From JACPYM01 sp031423495 (GTDB lineage: Bacteria > Acidobacteriota > Blastocatellia > RBC074): 64,000 nucleotides of DNA. Each line of letters starts with the position of its first letter. The stretch's first letter is position 1. The notes under the pieces are model-generated. The model was not told the origin of the DNA and did no database searches. It was given only the letters and a program-made list of their open reading frames with translations. Shown here one piece after another: positions 15,541-23,823 of the stretch. The position numbers and the translations under genes were made by a program. The stretch spans positions 51,575-115,574 of the forward strand of contig JANPFP010000001.1 of assembly GCA_031423495.1 (NCBI GenBank). Reading direction: 5' to 3'.

Positions 15541-15671
15541 GTCCTTGAATAGCGTGTCTGCGTTGCGCGACATAGCGGTTGCACTGTTGTCAGACGGCAA
15601 GCAAATAAACGTCAGTTGTTCGCTTGCCGTTGACCGTGAACCAATGACTGAAATTTAGAAGGAGTAAAACC

Positions 15672-16148
15672 ATGAAAAGTGCTACTGCAATGGTGCCCGC
15701 AAAAATATCTGGCGGGTTGACAACCGATCCGTTCCGCGAATTCGAGCGGCGCATGAATCGTTTCTTCGGCGGGAATTTCGGCTTCTTGCCGGAAGGCGAA
15801 GAAAGTTTCTCGCTGGCGACTTGGGCTCCGGCCTGCGATGTTTATGAGAACGAAAACGAACTTGTTGTCAAAGCCGAATTGCCTGACGTGAAAAAAGAAG
15901 ACGTGAAAGTCAGCATTGATAACAACGTGCTGACCCTCACTGGCGAACGCAAGTTTGAGGAAGAGACGAAGCGCGAAAATTACCATCGGCTGGAACGCAG
16001 CTACGGCGAATTTCTGCGCAGCTTCACCCTGCCCAACTACGTGGATGCGGCCAGGATCAACGCCGAATTCAAGGACGGCATGCTGAAGGTCACGATGCCC
16101 AAACGCGCGGAAGCCAAACCCAAACAGATCGAAATCAAGGCGAGCTAA
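15672..16148 (+). CDS. Small heat shock protein Hsp20, 158 aa
   Basis: An ATP-independent chaperone that holds unfolding proteins in large oligomers. The alpha-crystallin domain spans about residues 48-148, with the family signature ERSYGEFLRSFTLP and the closing GMLKVTMPK. The N-terminal arm has DPFREFERRMNRFFGG, typical of class A bacterial Hsp20. The C-terminus ends KPKQIEIKAS, containing the I-x-I motif used for oligomer assembly. Start 15672 follows AGAAGGAG. I found no sigma-54-type site with the full GG-N10-GC spacing in the 130 nt upstream, so this gene may be regulated differently from its neighbours. A strong hairpin terminator follows. Confidence 0.95.
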   Translation: MKSATAMVPAKISGGLTTDPFREFERRMNRFFGGNFGFLPEGEESFSLATWAPACDVYENENELVVKAELPDVKKEDVKVSIDNNVLTLTGERKFEEETKRENYHRLERSYGEFLRSFTLPNYVDAARINAEFKDGMLKVTMPKRAEAKPKQIEIKAS

Positions 16149-16187
16149 CTTTTGAACTCGCATGATTTTCGCTTTGATCAGTAAGCG

Positions 16188-16236
16188 AAAAAAACCATCC
16201 GCCAGCACAACCAGTGTGGGCGGATGGTTTTTTTTT
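16188..16236 (+). terminator. Rho-independent terminator after hsp20
   Basis: Perfect stem AAAAACCATCCGCC / GGCGGATGGTTTTT with a 15-nt loop and a run of nine T. The A run on the other side makes it potentially bidirectional. Confidence 0.9.
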
Positions 16237-16347
16237 GTTGGGCGCAAATCAATCGCGCTATCGAAATTTTACTCAGCCCTTGAGGCTTTCTGCTCAGGCC
16301 AGAGCGAAGTTTTCCGCAAATATCCTGCGCCACTGCGTCAATTCGCG

Positions 16348-16363
16348 CGGCATCTGATTTGCT
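16348..16363 (+). promoter_or_regulatory. Sigma-54-type promoter for the DksA-like gene and the PFOR operon
   Basis: CGGCATCTGATTTGCT with GG-N10-GC and TTGC. Its last ten bases match the site at 32704 exactly. The ATG at 16384 is only 21 nt away, so the leader would be about 10 nt. Confidence 0.6.
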
Positions 16364-16383
16364 CCTGTGTCAGCGAGGAATAT

Positions 16384-16719
16384 ATGAAAGAACCGAAAGC
16401 CCTTCGACTACAACTCACGACGCGCTACGCCGAGTTACGCGAACGCTTGGCGCGCATCAGCAACGACGAACGCCGCGCGAGCGAACCGCTCGACGCCGAT
16501 TTCGCCGAGCAAGCCGTCGAACGCGAGAACGACGAAGTACTCACCGCGCTCGACGGTTCGATTCGCGCCGAGATGGCGCAACTCGAAAAAACGCTCGCGC
16601 GTTTAGACAGCGGCGATTACGGCGTATGCGAATCGTGCGGCAAAGCGATTGCTCCCAAGCGACTGGAAGCCTTGCCGTTCGCTACGCGCTGTGTGGCGTG
16701 CGAAGAGCGCAACGCGTAA
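16384..16719 (+). CDS. DksA/TraR-type C4 zinc-finger protein, 111 aa
   Basis: A coiled-coil of about 75 residues followed by a C4 zinc finger: C82, C85, C103 and C106 (CESCGKAI, RCVAC), the PF01258 signature. Such proteins enter the RNA polymerase secondary channel and alter initiation, often with ppGpp. The coil contains an acidic stretch DADFAEQAVERENDE. It is shorter than E. coli DksA (151 residues) and similar in size to DksA-like proteins found among stress genes. Start 16384 follows GAGGA; the frame upstream is open but non-coding in character. The next gene begins 20 nt downstream, suggesting an operon with the YwiC-like, PFOR and DHOD-like genes. Confidence 0.9.
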   Translation: MKEPKALRLQLTTRYAELRERLARISNDERRASEPLDADFAEQAVERENDEVLTALDGSIRAEMAQLEKTLARLDSGDYGVCESCGKAIAPKRLEALPFATRCVACEERNA

Positions 16720-16739
16720 CGCACGGAATCGGCAAGAGT

Positions 16740-17537
16740 ATGAGCTTACGCAAAACCCTGAATCTGCCCAAAGAACACGGCGCGTGGGCGATGTTGTATG
16801 TGTCCTTCGTGCTGGGCGTGTTAGTCGCCGGTCGCATCAACCTGCCTGTCGCCTTGTTGTTGCTGACCGTCACCGCACTGTTCATCTCGCGCGAATCGCT
16901 CTTGATCTGGTGGCGTGCGCATCGGCGCGGACGTTCTGCACCTGACGCCGCGCGCTTGTTGCTGATTTATTTTTCGCTCGCTGCTGTGGGAGGGCTGTGG
17001 CTGTTATTCGGTCATCGGCTGTGGTGGCTTGCGCTGTTGGGATTGTTCGGTTTGGGATTGCTGATTCTCAACGGCAATCAGGGCGCGCAATTGGCGGATC
17101 GTTCGTTGCGCAATGAGTTGCTGGCGATTGTCGGCTTAACGCTGACCGCGCCGGCGGCTTATTACGCAGCGAGCGGTTTATGGAACGCGCAGACCATCTG
17201 GCTCTGGGCGTTGAGTTCAACCTATTTCATCAGCAGCGTTTTTTACATCAAGTTGCGCGTGGCGCGGTTGCATCCGCAAGGGCAAGACGCGGCGTTGCAG
17301 GCCGGGCGTCATTGCCTCCTTTACCATTCGTTTCTGTTGAGCGCGCTTTTACTGCTCTGGCTCACCGGTAGCTTGCCGTTATTCGCGCTGGTCGCGTTCG
17401 CGCCCGCCGTCGCGCGCGCCTTCTGGAGCCTGATCAAGCCTGTACAACGCATCAACCTGACGCGCGCCGGTATTTTCGAAATCGCGTATTCGCTCATTTT
17501 TCTCACCTTCATCGCGCTCTCATTCCGGTGGCATTAA
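16740..17537 (+). CDS. YwiC-like membrane protein (PF14256), 265 aa
   Basis: A polytopic inner-membrane protein with about eight to ten helices. The N-terminus LNLPKEHGAWAMLYVSF carries the PKEHGAW motif that defines the YwiC-like family. In Bacillus the ywiC gene lies beside anaerobic regulation genes (narK-fnr region), but no function is known. The stop at 17537 is 2 nt before the PFOR start, so translation is likely coupled. The ribosome site before ATG 16740 is weak (CAAGAG). Placement between a DksA-like regulator and PFOR supports a role in anaerobic metabolism, which is an inference. Confidence 0.85.
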   Translation: MSLRKTLNLPKEHGAWAMLYVSFVLGVLVAGRINLPVALLLLTVTALFISRESLLIWWRAHRRGRSAPDAARLLLIYFSLAAVGGLWLLFGHRLWWLALLGLFGLGLLILNGNQGAQLADRSLRNELLAIVGLTLTAPAAYYAASGLWNAQTIWLWALSSTYFISSVFYIKLRVARLHPQGQDAALQAGRHCLLYHSFLLSALLLLWLTGSLPLFALVAFAPAVARAFWSLIKPVQRINLTRAGIFEIAYSLIFLTFIALSFRWH

Positions 17538-17539
17538 CC

Positions 17540-20500
17540 ATGAACAAACCTCTTGTCACACTCGACGCCAACGAAGCCGTAGCGCATGTGGTTTATCGCC
17601 TCAATGAAGTCATTGCGCTTTATCCGATCACGCCTTCGTCGCCGATGGGCGAATGGGCTGATGCGTGGGCGACAGCGGGTACGCCGAACCTCTGGGGCAC
17701 GGTTCCCGCCATCGTTGAAATGCAAAGCGAAGGCGGCGCAGCGGGCGCGATTCACGGCGCTCTGCAAACCGGCGCGTTGGCGACGACGTTCACCGCGTCG
17801 CAAGGGCTGTTGTTGATGATTCCGAATATGTACAAGATCGCGGGCGAACTCACGCCCGCCGTCTTGCACGTAGCCGCGCGCGCACTGGCCGCGCAAGGAC
17901 TTTCGATTTTCGGCGACCACAGCGATGTGATGGCGGCGCGCGCGACGGGTTTCGGCATGCTTTGTTCCGCGTCGGTGCAAGAGGCGATGGACTTTGCGCT
18001 GATCGCGCAAGCCGCCACGCTCGAGGCGCGCATCCCGTTCATTCATTTCTTCGACGGCTTTCGCACTTCGCACGAAGTCGCCAAAGTAGAGTTACTCAGC
18101 GAAGACGAGATGCGCGCGATGATTGATTTGGATTTGGTATTCGCGCATCGGCAACGTGCGTTGTCGCCCGACCATCCCGTCATTCGCGGTACGGCGCAAA
18201 ACCCGGACGTTTATTTTCAGGCGCGCGAAACCGTCAATCCGTTTTATCTCGCTTGCCCAAACATCGTGCAAAACGCGATGGATCGTTTCGCGCAACTCAC
18301 CGGTCGCCGCTATCAACTGTTTGAATATCACGGCGCACCCGATGCCGAGCGCGTGATCGTGTTGATGGGTTCGGGCGCTGAAGCCGCGCACGAGACGGTT
18401 GATTACCTGAACGCGCGCGGCACGAAAGTCGGTGTGTTGAAAGTGCGTTTGTATCGTCCTTTCGACGCGCAGCGATTCGTCGCGGCCTTGCCCGCTACGA
18501 CTAAAGCCATTGCCGTGCTTGACCGCACGAAAGAGCCGGGCAGTGCGGGCGAACCGCTTTATCAGGATTGCCTGACCGCTTTATATGAAATCGCGGGGCA
18601 CGAATTCGCTTGGCCCGCGATGCCGCGCGTGGTCGGAGGTCGTTACGGCCTTGCGTCCAACGAATTCACGCCCGCGATGATCAAGGCGGTCTTCGATAAC
18701 CTCGCGCTCACGCAACCTAAAAATCATTTCACCATCGGCATCAACGACGACGTGACGCATACGAGTTTGCCTTTTGATGACAGCTTTTCGACCGAGCCTG
18801 ACAATGTCGTGCGCGCGTTGTTTTACGGCCTCGGCTCTGACGGCACGGTGGGCGCGAATAAAAATTCGATCAAGATCATCGGCGAGAATACGGCGAATTA
18901 TGCGCAGGGTTATTTCGTTTACGATTCCAAAAAATCCGGCGCGATGACGGTCTCGCATCTGCGCTTCGGGCCGCAGCCGATTCGTTCGTCTTATCTCATC
19001 ACGCAAGCCAATTTCGTCGCCTGCCATCAACCGATTTTTTTGGAACGTTACGACATGGTTGCGCCGCTCAACGCGGGCGGTACTTTTTTGCTGAACGCAC
19101 CTTGGAAAGCAGACGAAGTTTGGGACCACCTGCCGCGCGCAATGCAGCAACAAATTATCGCCAAGCACATCAGGCTTTACGCGATTGACGCGAACAAGGT
19201 TGCGCAAGCCAGCGGTATGGGCAATCGCATCAACACCGTGATGCAGGTGTGTTTTTTCGCGCTCTCAGGCGTGCTGCCTAAAGACGAAGCCATCGCCGCC
19301 ATCAAACACGCGATTGAAAAAAGCTACGCAAACAAGGGCGATGAAATGGTGGCGATGAACATCAATGCTGTAGACCAAACCATGTCGCAACTTTTTGAAG
19401 TCACCGTGCCTGCGCAAACCAGCAGCCTATTCGAATTGCCGCCGCCGGTCGCTCAGACCGCGCCGCCATTCGTGCGCGACGTGCTGGGCATGATGATCGC
19501 GGGACGCGGCGATGAATTGCCCGTGAGCGAGTTGCCGTGTGACGGCACTTATCCGAGCGGCACGGCGCGTTGGGAAAAACGCAATCTGGCGTTGGAGATT
19601 CCCGCGTGGGATTCGCAAGTCTGCATTCAATGCGGCAAGTGCGCGATGGTGTGTCCGCACAGCGTGATTCGCATCAAGGTTTACGATGAGAAAGAGCTTG
19701 CCGCCGCACCGGTGACGTTCAAAGCCTGCGACGCCAAAGACCGCGAGTGGCACGGGATGAAATACACCATTCAGGTCGCGCCCGAAGATTGCACCGGCTG
19801 CGGCATTTGCGTAGACGTTTGCCCCGCCAAAAACAAAACCCAAACGCGCCTCAAGGCTTTGAATATGACGCCGCAACCGCCGTTGCGCGCGGCGGAACGC
19901 GACAACTGGGATTTCTTTTTGACGCTGCCCGAAATGGATCGCCGCCTGGTGAAAATCTCGAACATCCGCCAGCAACAGTTGCAGGAACCGCTGTTTGAAT
20001 TTTCAGGCGCGTGCGCGGGCTGCGGCGAAACGCCTTACATCAAGCTGGTCACTCAATTGTTCGGCGACCGCACGCTCATCGCCAACGCGACGGGCTGCTC
20101 TTCGATTTATGGCGGCAATCTGCCTACGACGCCTTACACGATGAACGCCGACGGGCGCGGGCCGGCGTGGGCGAATTCACTCTTTGAAGACAACGCCGAA
20201 TTCGGCCTGGGCTTTCGCGTATCACTCGACAAACAAAAAGAGTTCGCTACGCAGTTGTTGCAACGATTGTCGCAAATCGTCGGCGATGAATTGACGCGCG
20301 GCTTGCTCACGGCTGACCAACACGACGAAGCTGGTATTTATGAACAGCGCGAGCGTGTGGCTTTGTTAAAAGAGAAACTGCGCGGTGTTGATTCCGTTGA
20401 AGCGCGGCAGTTGCTGCAACTGGCCGACCTGCTGGTTCGCAAGAGCGTGTGGATCATCGGTGGCGATGGCTGGGCTTATGACATTGGCTTCGGCGGACTC

Positions 20501-21127
20501 GATCACGTAATGGCGACAGGGCGCAACGTCAACATCCTCGTACTCGACACCGAAGTTTATTCCAACACGGGCGGACAGATGTCGAAAGCTACGCCACGCG
20601 GCGCTGTCGCCAAGTTCGCGGCGGGGGGTAAACCTGGGCCGAAAAAAGACCTGGGCTTGATGGCGATGACTTACGGCAACGTTTATGTCGCCCGCGTAGC
20701 GATGGGCGCGCGCGATGAACATACGCTGAAAGCCTTTCTCGAAGCGGAAGCTTACGACGGGCCATCGCTCATCATTGCTTACAGCCACTGCATTGCGCAC
20801 GGCATCAATATGACGACCGGCATGCAGAATCAGAAAGCGGCGGTGGACTCAGGGCAATGGCTGCTCTATCGCTTCCATCCTGACCGCGCACAGCAAGGCG
20901 AGAATCCGCTGCAACTCGATTCGCGCGCGCCCAAAATTCCACTCGAGCAATACCTCTATCGGGAAAACCGTTTCAAGATGTTGACCAAGAGTCAGCCTGA
21001 ACAAGCGCGGCAATTGTTGAAAGAAGCACAGGCCGATGTTTATTCGCGCTGGCATTTGTATGAATACCTCGCCGCGCGCCAGCCAGAACACCAGAAGCCG
21101 GAACCCAAATCCACGGGGGCGCAATGA
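17540..21127 (+). CDS. nifJ: Pyruvate:ferredoxin (flavodoxin) oxidoreductase, single-chain, 1195 aa
   Basis: Oxidises pyruvate with CoA to acetyl-CoA and CO2, passing electrons to ferredoxin or flavodoxin. It is full length for the homodimeric NifJ type. Domain order: N-terminal pyrimidine domain with YPITPSSPMGEWAD near 25-40, transketolase-C-like domain about 265-400, gamma domain about 420-640, a ferredoxin domain with two 4Fe-4S motifs near 694 (CIQCGKCAMVCP) and 751 (CTGCGICVDVCP), and the thiamine diphosphate domain with CAGCGETPY near 824 and GGDGWAYDIGFGG near 973. The additional Cys that bind the proximal cluster are present. Start ATG 17540 is preferred over GTG 17528. The enzyme is oxygen-sensitive, so its expression implies anoxic conditions. 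The next gene overlaps by 4 nt. Confidence 0.96.
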   Translation: MNKPLVTLDANEAVAHVVYRLNEVIALYPITPSSPMGEWADAWATAGTPNLWGTVPAIVEMQSEGGAAGAIHGALQTGALATTFTASQGLLLMIPNMYKIAGELTPAVLHVAARALAAQGLSIFGDHSDVMAARATGFGMLCSASVQEAMDFALIAQAATLEARIPFIHFFDGFRTSHEVAKVELLSEDEMRAMIDLDLVFAHRQRALSPDHPVIRGTAQNPDVYFQARETVNPFYLACPNIVQNAMDRFAQLTGRRYQLFEYHGAPDAERVIVLMGSGAEAAHETVDYLNARGTKVGVLKVRLYRPFDAQRFVAALPATTKAIAVLDRTKEPGSAGEPLYQDCLTALYEIAGHEFAWPAMPRVVGGRYGLASNEFTPAMIKAVFDNLALTQPKNHFTIGINDDVTHTSLPFDDSFSTEPDNVVRALFYGLGSDGTVGANKNSIKIIGENTANYAQGYFVYDSKKSGAMTVSHLRFGPQPIRSSYLITQANFVACHQPIFLERYDMVAPLNAGGTFLLNAPWKADEVWDHLPRAMQQQIIAKHIRLYAIDANKVAQASGMGNRINTVMQVCFFALSGVLPKDEAIAAIKHAIEKSYANKGDEMVAMNINAVDQTMSQLFEVTVPAQTSSLFELPPPVAQTAPPFVRDVLGMMIAGRGDELPVSELPCDGTYPSGTARWEKRNLALEIPAWDSQVCIQCGKCAMVCPHSVIRIKVYDEKELAAAPVTFKACDAKDREWHGMKYTIQVAPEDCTGCGICVDVCPAKNKTQTRLKALNMTPQPPLRAAERDNWDFFLTLPEMDRRLVKISNIRQQQLQEPLFEFSGACAGCGETPYIKLVTQLFGDRTLIANATGCSSIYGGNLPTTPYTMNADGRGPAWANSLFEDNAEFGLGFRVSLDKQKEFATQLLQRLSQIVGDELTRGLLTADQHDEAGIYEQRERVALLKEKLRGVDSVEARQLLQLADLLVRKSVWIIGGDGWAYDIGFGGLDHVMATGRNVNILVLDTEVYSNTGGQMSKATPRGAVAKFAAGGKPGPKKDLGLMAMTYGNVYVARVAMGARDEHTLKAFLEAEAYDGPSLIIAYSHCIAHGINMTTGMQNQKAAVDSGQWLLYRFHPDRAQQGENPLQLDSRAPKIPLEQYLYRENRFKMLTKSQPEQARQLLKEAQADVYSRWHLYEYLAARQPEHQKPEPKSTGAQ

Positions 21128-22155
21128 TAGACATCAGCACGCATTATCTGGGCTTGCAGTTGCGCTCGCCGCTCGTTGTTTCGGCATCGCCGCTGTCAGA
21201 AGAGTTGGACAACATCAAACGGATGGAAGACGCGGGCGCAGCCGCCGTCGTGTTGTACTCGCTGTTTGAAGAGCAACTGGAACACGACCAACGAGAGTTG
21301 GAACATCACCTGTCACACGGCACTGAGAGTTACGCCGAAGCGTTGAGTTACTTTCCCGAACCGACGCACTTCCGGCTCGGCCCCGAAGGTTATTTGAATC
21401 ACATTCGGCGCGCGAAAGAGTCTGTCGCCATTCCCATCATCGCCAGCCTGAACGGCGACCGGCCCGGCAACTGGACGAGTTACGCCAAAGAGATGCAACA
21501 GGCGGGCGCTGATGCATTGGAGTTGAATATCTATTATCTGCCGACTGATCCGAATTTGTCGGGGGGCGAAGTCGAGGCGAACTATCTGGAAATTCTGCGC
21601 GAAGTAAAAGCGCAGGTGACGATTCCCGTGGCCGTCAAACTCAGTCCGTTTTTCAGCAGCCTCGCGCACATGGCGCAGCGGCTGGACGCAGCAGGTGCGA
21701 GCGGGCTGGTGCTGTTCAACCGTTTCTATCAACCTGACATTCATCTCGAAACGCTGGACGTGCGCCCCAACATCATTCTCAGCACACCGCAGGCGCTGCG
21801 GTTGCCGATGCGCTGGGTTGCGATTCTCTATGGACGCATTCGCGCTGATCTGGCTGCGACCAGCGGCATTCATACGGCGCAGGACGCGCTGAAGATACTG
21901 ATGGCAGGCGCGCGCGTTACACAACTCTGCTCAGTGTTATTCCGCCACGGCATTGACCACATACGCATCATCGAACGCGAACTCAGTCAATGGCTGACAG
22001 AACACGAATACGAATCGGTCACGCAACTGCTGGGCAGCATGAGCCAACTCAATTGCGCTGATCCGGCTGAATTTGAACGCGCGCAATACGTGCGGGCGCT
22101 GCATACGTTCACCCTCACGCACGCGCAACCGGCAGAAGCTATCGTCCACGGGTGA
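21124..22155 (+). CDS. Dihydroorotate dehydrogenase-like FMN protein, 343 aa
   Basis: A TIM-barrel flavoprotein of the DHOD/PreA family: DISTHYLGLQLRSPLVVSAS at the start, ASLNG near 112, ELNIYYLP near 141, AVKLSPFF near 180 and the FMN-phosphate loop around LMAGARVTQLCS near 262. It is commonly encoded directly after NifJ-type PFOR in many bacteria, and its start overlaps the nifJ stop (ATGA), so the pair is coupled. The physiological reaction is unknown. An interesting possibility is that it uses ferredoxin or NADH for a pyrimidine-like or other substrate. It is annotated as putative DHOD in databases but should not be taken as the pyrimidine-synthesis enzyme PyrD. Confidence 0.9.
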   Translation: MIDISTHYLGLQLRSPLVVSASPLSEELDNIKRMEDAGAAAVVLYSLFEEQLEHDQRELEHHLSHGTESYAEALSYFPEPTHFRLGPEGYLNHIRRAKESVAIPIIASLNGDRPGNWTSYAKEMQQAGADALELNIYYLPTDPNLSGGEVEANYLEILREVKAQVTIPVAVKLSPFFSSLAHMAQRLDAAGASGLVLFNRFYQPDIHLETLDVRPNIILSTPQALRLPMRWVAILYGRIRADLAATSGIHTAQDALKILMAGARVTQLCSVLFRHGIDHIRIIERELSQWLTEHEYESVTQLLGSMSQLNCADPAEFERAQYVRALHTFTLTHAQPAEAIVHG

Positions 22156-22259
22156 ACAAACAGCGCCATTAAACCTATGAGAAAGCGTTCGAATCGCCAG
22201 TCTGCTCCGTCGTCACCGACCAGAAGGCAAGCGAGTTGTTTCCAAACAACCTAGCCACC

Positions 22260-23159
22260 TTACCTGACAACCTCTACCGAACAATGCGCACGTGCTGCGA
22301 CGGCGGAAGAAACGCTGCCGAGCAGGATGCGGTCAAGCCTTCCCATCCCGTGCGAGCCGACGAAGATGCAATCAGCACCCCAGCGTTCAGCTTCGTTGAC
22401 AAGCAACTGTTTGGGGTCGCCTTGCTTCATCAAATGCGTAACGCGCAGGTTGGCACCTTTCAGCCGGTTGGCAGCTTTTTCGATGGCGGCGGTGATGCGT
22501 TCGTTTTCTTCGGCGATCCACTGCGACATCGGAGTGATCACGCCTTGTTCGTTAAGCGCGTTGCGAACGCCTTGGGAGGCGAGCGTCCAGTTCGCCGCGA
22601 CGATCATCGCTTCGTCATCGGATGACCAGTGGCGGCGCGCGAGTGTTTGCACCATTTCATCGGCGCACTCTGAACCGTCTACGCCAACGACTAAACGCAA
22701 AGGCTGACCAGGCTCTTTGTCATTGTCTCGTGCAACGCGTACCGAGCAGCGCGCGTGTTGCAACACGCCGTGCGAGACGCTGCCGAAAAAGAAACGGCCC
22801 AACGCGGTGCGTCCGTGCGAACCCAGCACGAACAAGTCGGGCTGCCATTCATCGGCGCGCCACACCAGTGAACTCACGGGCGAACCGGTCACGGCTTCGG
22901 CGTGTACGTGCCATTCGGGGAAAAGCGTTTTCACTACGTTTTGCGCTTCGTGCGCGAGTTGCAAGGCTTCGTCTTGATGCTTGCTCTCTTCGGCGGGAAA
23001 AGCCGTATCTACGCCGCCGTAGCTGGCAGGTAATGGAATCCATGATTCCGCTACGGACACAACGCGCGCCTCGACTTTGCGCGGCAAGCCCGCGCGTTGC
23101 AGATCAACCAACGCAGCTTCCGCGCAAGCCGAACCGTCATAACAAATCAGAATTTTCAT
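22260..23159 (-). CDS. Tandem-domain universal stress protein, 299 aa
   Basis: Two UspA domains, about 1-145 and 155-299. Domain 1 has ILICYDGSACAEAAL and GSHGRTALGRFFFGS. Domain 2 has LVVGVDGSECADEMV and GSHGMGRLDRILLGS. Both ATP loops are complete. It ends HCSVEVVR like its paralogs at 12621 and 41870, and domain 1 is closest to the 41870 protein. Start 23159 has a strong AGGAGG. A sigma-54-type promoter lies 91 nt upstream, with a copy of the 17-bp upstream element beyond it. It is transcribed alone: the PFOR operon converges on its 3-prime end with a 104-nt spacer. Confidence 0.93.
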   Translation of the reverse strand: MKILICYDGSACAEAALVDLQRAGLPRKVEARVVSVAESWIPLPASYGGVDTAFPAEESKHQDEALQLAHEAQNVVKTLFPEWHVHAEAVTGSPVSSLVWRADEWQPDLFVLGSHGRTALGRFFFGSVSHGVLQHARCSVRVARDNDKEPGQPLRLVVGVDGSECADEMVQTLARRHWSSDDEAMIVAANWTLASQGVRNALNEQGVITPMSQWIAEENERITAAIEKAANRLKGANLRVTHLMKQGDPKQLLVNEAERWGADCIFVGSHGMGRLDRILLGSVSSAVAARAHCSVEVVR

Positions 23160-23249
23160 TTTGCCTCCTACCATCGAAACAAGTCAGGCAAACAGCCTGG
23201 CTCACGATTACTTAATCACTAACGCTGAACTGCGTTCGCTGAAGAGAAT

Positions 23250-23265
23250 GGCAACTGTTGTTCCA
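23250..23265 (-). promoter_or_regulatory. Sigma-54-type promoter for the 23159 Usp gene
   Basis: Minus strand TGGAACAACAGTTGCC: GG-N10-GC with TTGC, 90 nt before the start. Confidence 0.65.
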
Positions 23266-23285
23266 GACCGATTTCACAAGGTGAT

Positions 23286-23302
23286 TGGGGACTTTCGCCA
23301 CG
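23286..23302 (-). promoter_or_regulatory. Conserved 17-bp upstream element, copy 4 (degenerate)
   Basis: Minus strand CGTGGCGAAAGTCCCCA, 21 nt upstream of the sigma-54-type site. It keeps the GCG/AAA/TCCCCA parts of the element; a second half copy (TTAATTTCCCCA) lies just upstream. Confidence 0.35.
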
Positions 23303-23315
23303 CTGGCTGGGGAAA

Positions 23316-23798
23316 TTAACTGTCTTGCCGACCTTTGCTCACAACTTTGAACACGGGAAAGTCCGCCGCGATCTTTTCAAATTCCGCGAGCGGCGCGTCT
23401 TTGCTCACGGGCACATGCGGACGCGCGCCGGGCGCTCGTTGCAGGTAAGCCTTGATGATCGGCGCGCGTAGTTCGAGGGGAACATCTTCGAGTCGTATCT
23501 CTTCACGACCACCGCTGCGCAGCGCCGCTTTGCCTCCGGCTGCGCGAACGTTGCGAACCCATTGCCCGTCATTGCCGAGCATTGACACCAAATAGCGCTG
23601 CCCTTCAACGACAGCGACAACCACGGGCAACGAAAAAACTTTGCCTGACTTTCGCCCGATCACTTCCAACGCCAAGAGGTAATTGGGGGTGATGCCAGAC
23701 GCTCCCACCGCAGCCCACATGCGATTGAGGAGGCTCGCAATCCAGCCGGGTCGTCGCCCCCTATATAACCAGTGTGTGAATTCGGCCAGCATAACCAT
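23316..23798 (-). CDS. Deazaflavin (F420)-dependent nitroreductase family protein, 160 aa
   Basis: Belongs to the DUF385/PF04075 split-barrel family. The recognisable block is LLALEVIGRKSGKVFSLPVVV, followed by YLVSMLGNDGQWVRNVRAAG (here shortened). In Mycobacterium the family uses F420H2 (Ddn type), while members elsewhere may bind FMN or quinones, so the cofactor in this organism is uncertain. The frame is open 54 codons upstream, but start 23798 has AAGGAG and begins at the family's normal N-terminus. It is the last gene of a minus-strand run starting at 27381. It has no sigma-54-type site of its own. Confidence 0.82.
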   Translation of the reverse strand: MVMLAEFTHWLYRGRRPGWIASLLNRMWAAVGASGITPNYLLALEVIGRKSGKVFSLPVVVAVVEGQRYLVSMLGNDGQWVRNVRAAGGKAALRSGGREEIRLEDVPLELRAPIIKAYLQRAPGARPHVPVSKDAPLAEFEKIAADFPVFKVVSKGRQDS

Positions 23799-23823
23799 TG
23801 CTCCTTCTTTGCTCTCGCTTGAG

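Noticed and set aside
15541..15671. Sigma-54-type promoter for hsp20
   Set aside because: TTCGCTTGCC is present but the -24 position has AG instead of GG, so the element is incomplete.
21124..22155. PyrD, pyrimidine biosynthesis dihydroorotate dehydrogenase
   Set aside because: Coupling to nifJ and sequence type indicate the DHOD-like partner of PFOR rather than the biosynthetic enzyme.
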